DNA of 59,689 nucleotides from Nitrosomonas sp. (GCA_016708955.1 JADJES010000015.1:1-59689); one strand, 5' to 3'. Numbered from the stretch's first letter, positions 9,076-19,022 are shown. Numbers and translations: made by a program. The notes: generated by a model from the sequence alone, not told the origin.

Positions 9076-11676
9076 ATGAAAGCCCAGAAAGATCAACATA
9101 CTCCCATGATGCAACAATACCTGCGCATCAAGGCGCAGCATCCAGACATGCTGATGTTTTATCGCATGGGGGATTTCTATGAGTTGTTTTTTGACGATGC
9201 GGAGAAAGCGGCAAAGCTCTTGGGAATTACTTTAACGCGGCGCGGTGCTTCTGCGGGGGAGCCCATTAAGATGGCGGGAGTGCCCTATCATGCTGCAGAG
9301 CAATATCTGGCAAAACTGGTCAAGTCAGGTGAATCCGTGGCCATCTGCGAGCAGGTGGGCGATCCGGCTACCAGCAAAGGTCCCGTTGCACGTGAAGTTA
9401 CCCGCATCATCACACCTGGAACATTGACGGATGCGGCATTGCTTGAGGATAAGCGCGACTGCATATTATTGGCTTTATGGGTGCACGAAGCGACTTTGGG
9501 ATTGGCTTGGCTGAATCTGGCAGCAGGGCAATTACGCGTGATGGAGACAGCGCCACAAAATCTGCTGAGTGAGCTGGAGCGTCTGCAACCGTCTGAGATC
9601 CTGTTGCCCGAGTCACTTAAACAAGCTGAAATACAAGGTAAAAATTGGGCGTTAAAGCGATTACCGTTGTGGCAGTTTGATCGTGATACTGCAATCAGCA
9701 ATCTTACGCGGCAATTTGAAACGCATGATCTGTCCGGCTTTGGTTGTGAGGATTTGCCTATTGCGTTATGTGCCGCCGGTGCCTTATTGGAATACACCCG
9801 TCTGACACAAGGATCTACTGCTCTTCCTATCACATCGTTGCAAGCTGAGCGGGATAGTATTTATATTCGAATGGATGCTGCGACACGTCGTAATCTGGAA
9901 ATTTCTGAAACCATACGCGGTGAACGATCGCCTACGTTGTTGTCATTACTGGATACTTGCTCAACCAATATGGGCAGCCGCTTGTTGCAATTCTGGCTGC
10001 ATCATCCATTACGGGATCATGCAGCAATACAAAAACGGCTCGATAGCGTTGCAGCCTTAATCGGAGTAAGTGAGCAGAATAATTATTGGGTGGTGCGAGA
10101 CCTGCTTCGGCAATTTGTAGATGTTGAACGGATTACTGCCCGCATTGCACTCAAATCAGCGCGCCCGAGAGACTTATCGGGTTTGCGTGATAGCCTGAAA
10201 CTCTTGCCGGAAGTTATTCAAGCCATGGCAAATGGTTCCAGCGAGAGAATTAGTCAATTAATTCAGGCTATGCAGATTGAGCCTGCTCTCGTTGAGTTAT
10301 TGAGTAAATCTTTGCTGGAAGAACCCGGTGTGGTGTTGCGTGAAGGCAATGTGATTGCCGATGGTTATGATGCCGAGCTGGATGAATTACGTGCCCTGCA
10401 AAATAATTGCGGTGAATTCTTGTTACAGCTGGAGATTCGTGAAAAAGAACGCACCGGCATTCCTAATCTTAAAGTGGAATATAACCGTGTGCATGGTTTC
10501 TATATCGAAGTCACGCACGCACACAGCGAGAAAATTCCCGCCGATTACCGGCGCAGACAAACATTAAAAAGTGCTGAGCGGTATATCACGCCAGAACTAA
10601 AGGCTTTCGAAGATAAAGCATTATCCGCACAAGATCGGGCATTGGCACGCGAGAAATATTTATATGATGAACTTCTGAATGTGCTCCTGGGTTATATCCA
10701 GCCATTGCAGAAAATGGCTGCGAGCGTTGCGGAGATTGATGTTTTATGCGCATTTGCCGAGCGTGCACAAGCGCTTGACTATACTGCGCCGTATTTGTCG
10801 CATGAGGAAATTTTTGAGATAGATACCGGTCGCCACCCGGTTGTGGAAAGTCAGGTAGAAAACTTTGTTTCCAATGATGTTCAGTTAGGTGCTGACGGTA
10901 CCGGAAAACCGCAAATGTTGATAATTACCGGTCCCAATATGGGCGGTAAATCAACCTACATGCGACAAATCGCGCTGATCGCTTTACTTGCACATTGCGG
11001 CAGTTATGTGCCTGCGGAAAGAGTCCGTCTGGGTGTGCTGGATCAGATCTTTACCCGTATTGGTGCTGCCGATGATCTTGCCAGCGGGCGTTCCACATTT
11101 ATGGTGGAAATGACGGAAACCGCCAATATACTCCATAACGCAACAGCACAAAGCCTAGTGCTCATGGATGAGGTCGGGCGCGGCACTTCCACTTTTGACG
11201 GCTTGGCCCTCGCGTTTGCCATTGCCCGGCATTTATTGAGCAAAAACCGCAGCTTTACACTTTTTGCCACGCATTACTTTGAATTAACGAAACTTGCTGA
11301 GGAGTTTAAGCAAATCCAAAATGTCCATTTGGACGCCGTGGAGTATAAACACCGCATTGTTTTTCTGCATAAAGTAGCCGAGGGACCGGCCAGTCAAAGC
11401 TATGGTTTGCAAGTTGCTGCATTGGCAGGTGTTCCAGAGCCGGTGATCAAAGTGGCCAGAAAGCACTTGATCAAATTGGAACAGGAAAGTGTAAAGAAAG
11501 AACCACAGTTGGATCTGTTTTCCTTCCCTGTTTCAGAACCGGAAGAAGCTATTCCGCAAGAACATCCAGTGATTGCAATGTTACAAAACCTCTCGCCAGA
11601 TGAACTCAGCCCCAGGCAAGCGCTGGAGCAGCTTTATTTATTGAAGAAAGCGCTGGATACGACGAATAACAGCTAA
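9076..11676 (+). CDS. mutS: DNA mismatch repair ATPase MutS
   Basis: The product has 866 residues, normal for MutS. The N-terminal mismatch-binding motif with the Phe-x-Glu core (MGDFYELFFDDAEKA) lies near residues 31-45. The ABC-type ATPase domain has a Walker A motif GPNMGGKST near 620 and DEVGRGTST (Walker B/D-loop) near 697, followed by FATHYFELT. The C-terminal end (about 835-866) carries the usual dimerisation tail. It recognises mismatches and recruits MutL. It stands as a single plus-strand gene facing slyD; the 30-bp gap between their stops holds no strong hairpin. Confidence 0.98.
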   Translation: MKAQKDQHTPMMQQYLRIKAQHPDMLMFYRMGDFYELFFDDAEKAAKLLGITLTRRGASAGEPIKMAGVPYHAAEQYLAKLVKSGESVAICEQVGDPATSKGPVAREVTRIITPGTLTDAALLEDKRDCILLALWVHEATLGLAWLNLAAGQLRVMETAPQNLLSELERLQPSEILLPESLKQAEIQGKNWALKRLPLWQFDRDTAISNLTRQFETHDLSGFGCEDLPIALCAAGALLEYTRLTQGSTALPITSLQAERDSIYIRMDAATRRNLEISETIRGERSPTLLSLLDTCSTNMGSRLLQFWLHHPLRDHAAIQKRLDSVAALIGVSEQNNYWVVRDLLRQFVDVERITARIALKSARPRDLSGLRDSLKLLPEVIQAMANGSSERISQLIQAMQIEPALVELLSKSLLEEPGVVLREGNVIADGYDAELDELRALQNNCGEFLLQLEIREKERTGIPNLKVEYNRVHGFYIEVTHAHSEKIPADYRRRQTLKSAERYITPELKAFEDKALSAQDRALAREKYLYDELLNVLLGYIQPLQKMAASVAEIDVLCAFAERAQALDYTAPYLSHEEIFEIDTGRHPVVESQVENFVSNDVQLGADGTGKPQMLIITGPNMGGKSTYMRQIALIALLAHCGSYVPAERVRLGVLDQIFTRIGAADDLASGRSTFMVEMTETANILHNATAQSLVLMDEVGRGTSTFDGLALAFAIARHLLSKNRSFTLFATHYFELTKLAEEFKQIQNVHLDAVEYKHRIVFLHKVAEGPASQSYGLQVAALAGVPEPVIKVARKHLIKLEQESVKKEPQLDLFSFPVSEPEEAIPQEHPVIAMLQNLSPDELSPRQALEQLYLLKKALDTTNNS

Positions 11677-11706
11677 TCTATTGAATAATAGAATAACTTT
11701 ATTTTG

Positions 11707-12186
11707 TTAATGCTCATGACCATGCGCACCATGCACATGTTGATGGGTAATTTCTTCCGCTGTGGCTGGGCGGACTTCAGTTACTGTGCAAGCAAAAATC
11801 AATCTCATGCCCGCAAATGGATGATTTCCATCGACAATGACGGTATCGTCAGCAATTTCTGTAACCTGGTAGATGATAATGTCGTCAGAACCTTCGGCAC
11901 CGCCTTCAAAATGCATGCCAACTACTACATCATCTGGAAAAGAGCTGCGTGGTTCCACTCGAATCAATTCGGCATCATATTCGCCGAAAGTATCTTCCGG
12001 TTCCATTGAAACCGAGCAAGAGTGACCAATTTCCATTTCATGAAGCGCTTCCTCAACCAGAGGGAAAATGCCACCATAGCCGCCATGCAAATAACTGATC
12101 GGTGTATCCGTTTTCTCTAGAATTTTTCCTGTGTCATCTGACAATTCATAATTAAGTGAAACCACGGTATTTTTTTCAATGCGCAT
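11707..12186 (-). CDS. slyD: FKBP-type peptidyl-prolyl isomerase SlyD
   Basis: The product has 159 residues. The FKBP domain is split by the insert-in-flap chaperone domain typical of SlyD: N-terminal VSLNYELSDDTGKILEKT, then the flap GYGGIFPLVEEALHEMEIG, and the return HPFAGMRLIFACTV. The C-terminus is a short His-rich tail (HQHVHGAHGHEH), as expected for a nickel-binding SlyD, though shorter than in E. coli. The start at 12186 is preferred because AAGGA sits about 12 bases upstream; an open extension to 12216 lacks one. It acts as cytosolic proline isomerase, chaperone and metal carrier. Confidence 0.92.
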   Translation of the reverse strand: MRIEKNTVVSLNYELSDDTGKILEKTDTPISYLHGGYGGIFPLVEEALHEMEIGHSCSVSMEPEDTFGEYDAELIRVEPRSSFPDDVVVGMHFEGGAEGSDDIIIYQVTEIADDTVIVDGNHPFAGMRLIFACTVTEVRPATAEEITHQHVHGAHGHEH

Positions 12187-12345
12187 TTTAAGTTTATCCT
12201 TGTTTAGTGAGTTCAAAAATTTAAATATTATTAATAATCAGGGTTTTTATCTGTTAGCAGAGCTGAATTGAATAGCTGTCATTATACGCACAAAGTGATT
12301 TTCTTCCTTGCTTTGGGATAAGCGCAGTTCGGCGTTATCGTTGTT

Positions 12346-12942
12346 CTAGAAAGATTTTTTACTAAATTTTAATGCATGGACAGGCGCAAAACTTTGCCGG
12401 TGTATCTCACATGCGCCGTGATTTTGTAATGCAGCCAAATGCTTTTTCGTGGGATACCCTTTGTGTTGATCAAATCCATAGAGTGGAAAACACTGATGCA
12501 GTCTATGCATTTCCTTATCCCGTGCCGTCTTGGCTAAAATAGAGGCCGCTGAGATTTCGGGTATCAGGCTGTCACCTCTGATGATTGTACGTACTGAGCA
12601 TTTTAGCTGTGGACTTTGATTTCCATCGACTAGCACCATATCCGGTACGAAAGGTAAACTTTCTACAGCGCGTTTCATCGCGAGCAAACTTGCCTGCAGA
12701 ATATTTAGTTGATCAATTTCTTGCACCGAGGCGGAAGCAATTGCCCATGCTTTAGCATATTTCTTGATCGTGATTGCAAGCGCTTCACGCTTTTTCTCAC
12801 TCAGTTCCTTGGAATCGGCTAATCCGGCTATTTCGTGGGCAGCATTGAGCACAACACACGCAGCATAAACAGGTCCAGCCAATGGCCCTCTGCCAGCTTC
12901 GTCTACTCCGCAAATAACACCAGCTGCACTGAAAGTGTCAAT
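12346..12942 (-). CDS. rnhB: Ribonuclease HII, apparently starting at ATT
   Basis: Read from ATT at 12942 the product has 198 residues, the normal RNase HII size. It includes the essential N-terminal motif GVDEAGRGPLAG (D14, E15), then DSKELS, DGNQ and the ILAKTARDKEM segment with later catalytic acids. No ATG, GTG, TTG or CTG occurs in frame between the upstream stop at 12982-12984 and this motif. The first TTG (12882) would delete the catalytic DE pair. GGAG at 12949-12952 sits 6 bases before ATT, ideal spacing. It removes RNA from RNA-DNA hybrids. It closes the envelope operon, 70 bp after fabZ. A sequencing or assembly error is the alternative explanation. Confidence 0.88.
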   Translation of the reverse strand: MDTFSAAGVICGVDEAGRGPLAGPVYAACVVLNAAHEIAGLADSKELSEKKREALAITIKKYAKAWAIASASVQEIDQLNILQASLLAMKRAVESLPFVPDMVLVDGNQSPQLKCSVRTIIRGDSLIPEISAASILAKTARDKEMHRLHQCFPLYGFDQHKGYPTKKHLAALQNHGACEIHRQSFAPVHALKFSKKSF

Positions 12943-12948
12943 ATTTTT

Positions 12949-12952
12949 CTCC
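12949..12952 (-). promoter_or_regulatory. Shine-Dalgarno site deciding the rnhB start
   Basis: Minus-strand GGAG is followed by 6 bases and then ATT GAC. It is the only ribosome-binding site near the rnhB N-terminus and supports initiation at the ATT codon. Confidence 0.6.
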
Positions 12953-13012
12953 GCTAAATGTGCTGCTGATATGCACCAGCATCATACAAATTACAAACTG
13001 ATTGCTTAACGG

Positions 13013-13456
13013 TTATACATTTCTTGCAGTACACATCAGCGTAGCTTCAGTGACGAGCTGCTCATCGACTTCAGCGCGGGCTGAATATTTCCATAACCCC
13101 TTTATTTGCCGCTCTATGGCAACCTTAAGAATTAATTGATCACCAGCCATAACGGGTTTTTTAAAACGAACGCCGTCAATTCCGACAAAATAATAAACCG
13201 TATTATCTTTGTTAATCGTGTCTACTGTTCTGAGCGTTAGAATGGCTGCCGCCTGGGCTAAAGCCTCGACAATCAGGACACCCGGCATGACCGGATAGTG
13301 CGGGAAATGCCCCGAAAAGAATGGTTCATTGATGGAAACATTTTTTAATGCAACGATATCCTTGCCCACCTCGTAAGAAATCACTTTATCCACCAATAAA
13401 AGCGGATAGCGATGCGGCAGGTATTTTAAGATTTCGTGAATATCCATGGTATTCAT
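13013..13456 (-). CDS. fabZ: (3R)-hydroxyacyl-ACP dehydratase FabZ
   Basis: The product has 147 residues with a hot-dog fold. The active-site segment GHFPHYPVMPGVLIVEALAQ (His and Glu) is complete, and the N-terminal LPHRYPLLLVDKV is typical. The start at 13456 is chosen for AAAAGGAAAA just upstream; an open extension to 13495 is less likely. It dehydrates beta-hydroxyacyl-ACP in type II fatty acid synthesis and supplies acyl chains for lipid A. In most proteobacteria it sits between lpxD and lpxA; here it is flanked directly by skp and rnhB. Confidence 0.96.
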   Translation of the reverse strand: MNTMDIHEILKYLPHRYPLLLVDKVISYEVGKDIVALKNVSINEPFFSGHFPHYPVMPGVLIVEALAQAAAILTLRTVDTINKDNTVYYFVGIDGVRFKKPVMAGDQLILKVAIERQIKGLWKYSARAEVDEQLVTEATLMCTARNV

Positions 13457-13521
13457 ACTATTTTCCTTTTGACCCAAGAACTTTATTGAGGGCACTTGAA
13501 TAAATTTTGTTGACTTTTGCC

Positions 13522-14058
13522 CTATTCATTTTCGAGTGCTTTAATAACTTTATCTGTAATATCAATCCGTTGACTTCTATAAACTGAGTCCTGGAGCTGC
13601 AATATCAGATCATACTTTTCTATTTCAGCAATTTTGCTAATCGCCCGATTAGTGCGTTCCAGAATTACACTGTATTCTTCATTTTGACGCACACTAAAAT
13701 CTTCCCGCATTTGCCTTTGCGCGCGCTGATACTCACGGCTAAGATTGGCAAGATTCCTTTCTAAGTTACGCCGTTCCGTTTCATCCATGGCAATGCTGTC
13801 TTTCTCAAGCTTGTCTTGTAATGTTTTAGCCTGAACAGCCATTTTCTTGATTTCTTCATCACGCGGCACAAATTCCTGATCTATTTTCTTTTGCGCCTGT
13901 ATCGCTGGTAGCGATTCGCGTAAAATTTTCTCAGTATTCACTACGCCAATCTTGATATCACCGGCAAGAACCATAGCGAACCCACTGGTTGAAACAATGG
14001 CTATAAAAACTATAACTATATAGCGCCAGCATCGATTGATTCGTTTCACGATATTCAC
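13522..14058 (-). CDS. skp: Periplasmic chaperone Skp/OmpH
   Basis: This is a periplasmic holdase for outer-membrane proteins that works with BamA. An N-terminal hydrophobic signal segment ends near GFAMVLAG. Then comes the conserved GDIKIGVVNTEKIL strand and a long charged helix pair (about 60-150) of coiled-coil character, as in OmpH family tentacles, and a C-terminal strand. The GTG at 14058 is preferred (GGGA 9 bases upstream); TTG at 14073 and GTG at 14049 are alternatives. It follows bamA closely on the same strand, within the envelope operon. Confidence 0.9.
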   Translation of the reverse strand: MNIVKRINRCWRYIVIVFIAIVSTSGFAMVLAGDIKIGVVNTEKILRESLPAIQAQKKIDQEFVPRDEEIKKMAVQAKTLQDKLEKDSIAMDETERRNLERNLANLSREYQRAQRQMREDFSVRQNEEYSVILERTNRAISKIAEIEKYDLILQLQDSVYRSQRIDITDKVIKALENE

Positions 14059-14079
14059 TGAATAGGATCCCAAATAAAT

Positions 14080-16353
14080 TTAGAATTGTTGTCCAAACAT
14101 AAATTGGAAAGCTTGCAATCTATCCTCAGGCCGGTCGTTTAATGGTTTGGCAATACTGACCTTCAGTGGTCCCATCGGCGAAATCCAAGTGAGCGCAATG
14201 CCAGCCGAATAACGCATTAAATTAAAGTCAATATCTCTGGCAAATACGGTACCGCCATCGAGGAATGCGCTTAATCGAAGGGATCTATCTTCTTTCATGA
14301 AGGGAACCGGGAAGAGCACTTCGATATTACCAACGATGCGCTTGCTGCCGCCTAATGTAAGTCTTCTATCATCACGAGGACCTAAGGAATTCAGATCATA
14401 ACCGCTCACGGAATTATTACCCCCGGCAAAGAAGTTCTTGAAAAAAGGCAGTGACCGTCCCGTATACCCGTCTCCATAACCAAACTCACCATTCAACATG
14501 AGTGTAAGATTATCAGTAATGGGGTAGAACCATTTTTGATGGTAACTTATTTTATAATAATCCAAATCTCCACCGGGCACACTGACTTCACCAAACAGCC
14601 GGTGTGTCGTTCCCGAGGTGGTCCAAATTGCACTGTCACGGCGATCACGCGCCCAGCTGAGCGTGAGTGGAAAATTGTTGGTCGATTTTCCAAATTCGGT
14701 AACGAAATCTTTATTGCGTTGCGGGCTGTCAGCAAAAACACCCAGCACGGTATTCTCAGCAGCCAGACCTACAGATACAATATCATTTTCAGCGATCGGT
14801 ATGCCGAGCCGCACGCCGGCACCTATGGTTTCAGTTTTAAATGTACCAACACGGGCCAGCGGACGAGTATCCAGGTCGCGCTTGTAGACATCAAAGCCGA
14901 GGCTGACTCCGTTCACTGTAAAATAGGGATTGGTAAATGAAGCGGCATAGGTTTTGTTAATGGCGCCTGTATTTACATCAAGGCTAAAAAAGTTGCCGGT
15001 ACCAAAAATATTGTTTTGCGAAATTGAGCCGTTCAAAATTATGCCTTGACGATCAGAATAACCTGCACCAAACATGATTGATCCGGTTGGTCTTTCTTCT
15101 ACTTTGACATTGATATCAACCTGATCGGTTTTATTGGGTACAGCGGGTGTTTCCACATTGACACTGTTAAAGAAAAATAACCGGTCAACACGTTGCTTGG
15201 AAATGTTAATATTTTTAGTGGAGTGCCAGGCGCCTTCCATTTGACGAAACTCGCGACGTATCACTTCATCGCGCGTACGATCATTGCCGGTTATATTGAT
15301 ACGCCGGATATAGACACGCCGGCCTGGGTCAATAAAGAATGTAAATGAAGCTTGGCGGGTCTCATAATCCAACTCTGGTGATGCATTGACATTGGCAAAT
15401 GCATAACCATCATCACCTAAGCGATCGGTAATTAATTTTATGGATTCGGTCAGTTTCTGGCGTGCAAATACTTCTCCATCCTTTAGCAATATCAGTTTAC
15501 GTATTTCTACTTCCGGTACTAAGAGTTCTCCAGCTACTTTGATATCGGAGACTGTATATTGGTCACCCTCGGTAACATTGATCGTGATATAGATATCGCG
15601 CAAGTCTGGTGTTATGGATACTTGAGTGGACTCAATATTGAATTCCAGGTAACCTCGATCAAGATAATAAGATCGGAGTGTCTCTAAATCAGCGGATAAT
15701 TTCTGTTTTGAATATTGATCATTTTTGGTGAACCAGCTTAATAAGTCAGGTTTCCTGAGGACAAGTAAACCGCGTAACTCACGATCGTTAAATTTTTCGT
15801 TACCGACAAAATTTATTTTCTTAATTCTGGCTGTCCGGCCTTCATTGATATCAAAATTAATTGCAACACGATTACGTTCCAGTGGTGTAGTCGTTGTCGT
15901 GATTTTGACGGAATATTTTCCTCGGCTGATATACTGGCGTTTCAGTTCCTGTTCGGCTCTATCCAAAAGCGAGCGGCTGAAAATCCGGGATTCCGATATG
16001 CCAGCTTGTTTAAGGCCTTCAAGCAATTTATCTTTCTCAAACTCTTTTGCACCATTAATACTAATTTGTGCAATAGCTGGTCGTTCATCAACTTCTACGA
16101 TTAAAACGCCATCCTCAGATTTTAATTTTACGTCTTTGAAGAATCCGGTCGCATAGAGTGCTTTGATCGCTTCTGTTGCCTTTTCTTCGTCAAGCGTATC
16201 GCCTACTTTAATAGGGAGATAGCTGAATACCGTACCGGCCTCAGTGCGTTGTATGCCTTCAACGCGAATATCCTTAACAATGAAAGAATCGCTGGCCCAG
16301 GATGAGAAAGCATAAAAGAAGCTGACAAGTGCAACTAGATACCGGAATTTCAT
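14080..16353 (-). CDS. bamA: Outer-membrane protein assembly factor BamA
   Basis: The product has 757 residues: a signal peptide (1-20), five POTRA domains (about 22-345, starting FIVKDIRVEGIQRTE) and a 16-stranded beta-barrel. The conserved barrel segments FFAGGNNSVSGYD and the C-terminal FMFGQQF, ending in Phe, are typical. It folds and inserts beta-barrel proteins into the outer membrane. It lies 4 bp after rseP and overlaps the skp translation region closely, the standard order. Nothing unusual is seen. Confidence 0.97.
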   Translation of the reverse strand: MKFRYLVALVSFFYAFSSWASDSFIVKDIRVEGIQRTEAGTVFSYLPIKVGDTLDEEKATEAIKALYATGFFKDVKLKSEDGVLIVEVDERPAIAQISINGAKEFEKDKLLEGLKQAGISESRIFSRSLLDRAEQELKRQYISRGKYSVKITTTTTPLERNRVAINFDINEGRTARIKKINFVGNEKFNDRELRGLLVLRKPDLLSWFTKNDQYSKQKLSADLETLRSYYLDRGYLEFNIESTQVSITPDLRDIYITINVTEGDQYTVSDIKVAGELLVPEVEIRKLILLKDGEVFARQKLTESIKLITDRLGDDGYAFANVNASPELDYETRQASFTFFIDPGRRVYIRRINITGNDRTRDEVIRREFRQMEGAWHSTKNINISKQRVDRLFFFNSVNVETPAVPNKTDQVDINVKVEERPTGSIMFGAGYSDRQGIILNGSISQNNIFGTGNFFSLDVNTGAINKTYAASFTNPYFTVNGVSLGFDVYKRDLDTRPLARVGTFKTETIGAGVRLGIPIAENDIVSVGLAAENTVLGVFADSPQRNKDFVTEFGKSTNNFPLTLSWARDRRDSAIWTTSGTTHRLFGEVSVPGGDLDYYKISYHQKWFYPITDNLTLMLNGEFGYGDGYTGRSLPFFKNFFAGGNNSVSGYDLNSLGPRDDRRLTLGGSKRIVGNIEVLFPVPFMKEDRSLRLSAFLDGGTVFARDIDFNLMRYSAGIALTWISPMGPLKVSIAKPLNDRPEDRLQAFQFMFGQQF

Positions 16354-16356
16354 TAT

Positions 16357-17724
16357 CTAACCAGTGATAAGCCGAGTAATATCGTTATAGATGGCAAATG
16401 TCATGAGTGTAAACAGCAAGGTCATGCCGATTTTCTGTCCAATCAAAATAGCCTTGTCAGAAAGAGGATTTCCTTTAATTATTTCAATAAGATAATACAT
16501 TAAATGCCCGCCATCGAGAATTGGAATCGGCAGTAAGTTCAGAACACCAATACTGACACTGATCAGCGCAAGAAATGCCAGATAGGATACCAATCCCATC
16601 TGTGCGGATTGACCTGCATAATCAGCAATTGAAATCGGCCCGCTGACATTCTTCCAAGATACATCGCCGGTAATCATTTTGGATAACATTTGAAATGTCA
16701 GTATGGTTGTTTCCCAAGTCTTCTCGATGGCTTTTTGGAATGCTTTGCCGGGAGGATGACTGACTGTGACAAGCAATTCTTCAAATTCGGATTGATTAAC
16801 CACGGGCGCTACGCCGATCTTGCCCACTTGTTTGCCATTTTCAGTGGTTTTCTCCGGTGTAATGGCAATTATTATGACTTGATTATTACGCAAAATATCT
16901 AGTTCCAGAGTATTCTCCGGGTTTGTGCGTATCTGCTGCACAAAGTCCATCCAGGTATGAATTTCAGTATCATTGACGGCTAAAATTTCATCCCCTGCTA
17001 ACAAACCAGCATGCTGACCAGCACCATCGGCGACCACTTGTCCGATAACAGGCTTTAGAATAGGCTGATAGCTGTTAAGACCGACAATTCCAAGGAAATT
17101 TTCATTGATCTTATCCGGGTCAATATGACTCAAATCCAGTTGCCGCCAATTGATCTCGCCATTTTTATTAATGGTTTGTACTTTTACATTTGCTGATTGA
17201 TCGATGGCATATCGTAATAAGGTCCAGCGAGCATCTTGCCAGCTGGCAACCGGTTCATTCTCGATAGTGACGATGGTTTCACCTTGCTCAAATTTTGCAT
17301 ACGCAGCTGGAGAGGCGGGTTCAATTGGGCCAAGTACTGGTTTCATCCCATTAACACCCAGGATGAAGAGTAGCCAGTATAAGACAATAGCTAGCAAAAA
17401 ATTGGCGATGGGGCCGGCTGCAACAATGGCAAAACGGCGTGCTACCGGTTGACGGTTAAATGCACGGGGTAAATCTTCATGCGCTACTTTTCCTTCATTC
17501 TCATCCAGCATCTTGACATAGCCGCCCAGTGGAATGGCTGCAATTACCCATTCTGTTTTGTCTTTTCCCAAACGCTTGCGGAAAATGGGCTGGCCAAAAC
17601 CGATGCTGAATCGTAATACTTTTACGCCATTCCAGCGAGCTACTAGATAATGACCAAATTCATGAAACGTAATCAGTATGCCTAAGGCAATAATGAAAGA
17701 AATAATAGTATAAGCTATTGTCAT
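16357..17724 (-). CDS. rseP: Intramembrane zinc metalloprotease RseP
   Basis: The product has 455 residues. The zinc-binding HEFGH motif lies at 21-25 in the first membrane segment. Two PDZ-like regions follow (about 110-310), and the second metal motif LLPIPILDGGHL is near residue 396, before the last membrane helix. This is a site-2 protease that cleaves anti-sigma factors such as RseA and remnant signal peptides. It is the usual neighbour of dxr and bamA. Expression is probably from the shared operon promoter. Confidence 0.96.
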   Translation of the reverse strand: MTIAYTIISFIIALGILITFHEFGHYLVARWNGVKVLRFSIGFGQPIFRKRLGKDKTEWVIAAIPLGGYVKMLDENEGKVAHEDLPRAFNRQPVARRFAIVAAGPIANFLLAIVLYWLLFILGVNGMKPVLGPIEPASPAAYAKFEQGETIVTIENEPVASWQDARWTLLRYAIDQSANVKVQTINKNGEINWRQLDLSHIDPDKINENFLGIVGLNSYQPILKPVIGQVVADGAGQHAGLLAGDEILAVNDTEIHTWMDFVQQIRTNPENTLELDILRNNQVIIIAITPEKTTENGKQVGKIGVAPVVNQSEFEELLVTVSHPPGKAFQKAIEKTWETTILTFQMLSKMITGDVSWKNVSGPISIADYAGQSAQMGLVSYLAFLALISVSIGVLNLLPIPILDGGHLMYYLIEIIKGNPLSDKAILIGQKIGMTLLFTLMTFAIYNDITRLITG

Positions 17725-17834
17725 ATCAGGGCCAGTGTGTGAAAGGTGCGCTTAGGGGAAGATCTTATCAGCACGATACTATCATTAATTAAGAAAAATT
17801 GAATCTCGTCATAGTGAGCGGTTTTCTGAATTTA

Positions 17835-19022
17835 TTACTGCAGATTTGCAAGCCACTCTCGCGCTACATCACGAGCCAATGTGTCTGTTCTCAATACATC
17901 ATCCAGCGTTGCCATATCTTCTTGTTGTACTGTCTGCATAACATGTTCAATCATAGCCGGGATAGCTGTAAATTTCATGCGTTCTTTAAGAAAGGATTCT
18001 ACCGCAATCTCATTTGCGGCATTGAGTACTGCGGGCATATTTCCGCCTGATGCAAGCGCTTGGTAGGCTAATCCAAGACATGGAAACCTTTTAAAATCAG
18101 GCTCTTCAAAATCGAGGTGCGCAACTTTGAACATATCTAAAGCGGGCACCCCGCTTTCTATCCGCTCGGGATAACCCATCGCGTGCGCAATCGGGGTACG
18201 CATATCAGGATTACCCAATTGTGCTATGACTGAGCCATCGACATAGGCAACCATCGAATGGATCACACTTTGTGGATGAATCACAACCTGAATTTTTTCC
18301 GGAGGTGCATCAAACAGCCAATGCGCTTCAATTACTTCCAACCCTTTATTCATCATGGTGGCGGAATCAACAGAAATCTTCTGTCCCATATCCCAGTTCG
18401 GGTGAGCACAAGCTTGTTCTGGGGTTACTTTCTCCAGAGAAGCTAGCGGCGCGCATCGAAATGGTCCACCCGAAGCAGTGAGTAGTATGCGACTGATGCC
18501 GTCCGCAGCTAAGTTACCATTGAAATGGTGCGGTAGGGATTGATAAATCGCATTATGCTCGCTATCGATTGGTAACAGTGTGGCGTTGTGCTGTTTTACC
18601 AGATCCATGAAAATACGCCCGGCCATAACCAGAGTTTCTTTATTGGCGAGCAATACAAGTTTCCCGGTTCGCGCCGCTGCAAACGTTGGACGGATACCGG
18701 CAGCACCTACAATTGCTGCCATTACTGCATCCACTTCAGAAAGCGAGGCTACCTTTTCCAATGATTCAATACCCGATAATACTTTCGTATCTATCCTGGC
18801 CGCTTGAATTGCACTGGCCAATTGCTCCGCACTTTCCCTATCCAGCATTACCGCATAACGTGGTTGGAAGCGTTGGCATTGCGACAACATTTTTTCAACA
18901 TTTTTATTGGCAGTTAACGCAAACGCCTGAAAGCGATCAGGGTGACGTGCTATCACATCCAGTGTGCTCTCCCCAATGCTGCCGGTGGAGCCGAGTATCG
19001 TTATTTGGCGGATAGTTTTCAT
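17835..19022 (-). CDS. dxr: 1-deoxy-D-xylulose 5-phosphate reductoisomerase
   Basis: The product has 395 residues. The NADPH-binding GSTGSIGESTLDVI (about 11-24), the catalytic segment LPIDSEHNAIYQ with the metal-binding acids, and MNKGLEVIEAHWLF plus HPQSVIHSMV are all present. It converts DXP to MEP in isoprenoid synthesis, upstream of undecaprenyl phosphate made by UppS in the same operon. It overlaps cdsA by 4 bases (19019-19022), which suggests translational coupling. Confidence 0.98.
   Translation of the reverse strand: MKTIRQITILGSTGSIGESTLDVIARHPDRFQAFALTANKNVEKMLSQCQRFQPRYAVMLDRESAEQLASAIQAARIDTKVLSGIESLEKVASLSEVDAVMAAIVGAAGIRPTFAAARTGKLVLLANKETLVMAGRIFMDLVKQHNATLLPIDSEHNAIYQSLPHHFNGNLAADGISRILLTASGGPFRCAPLASLEKVTPEQACAHPNWDMGQKISVDSATMMNKGLEVIEAHWLFDAPPEKIQVVIHPQSVIHSMVAYVDGSVIAQLGNPDMRTPIAHAMGYPERIESGVPALDMFKVAHLDFEEPDFKRFPCLGLAYQALASGGNMPAVLNAANEIAVESFLKERMKFTAIPAMIEHVMQTVQQEDMATLDDVLRTDTLARDVAREWLANLQ

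Noticed and set aside
14536..14940. Plus-strand open frame within bamA
   Set aside because: It is a shadow of the BamA barrel region.
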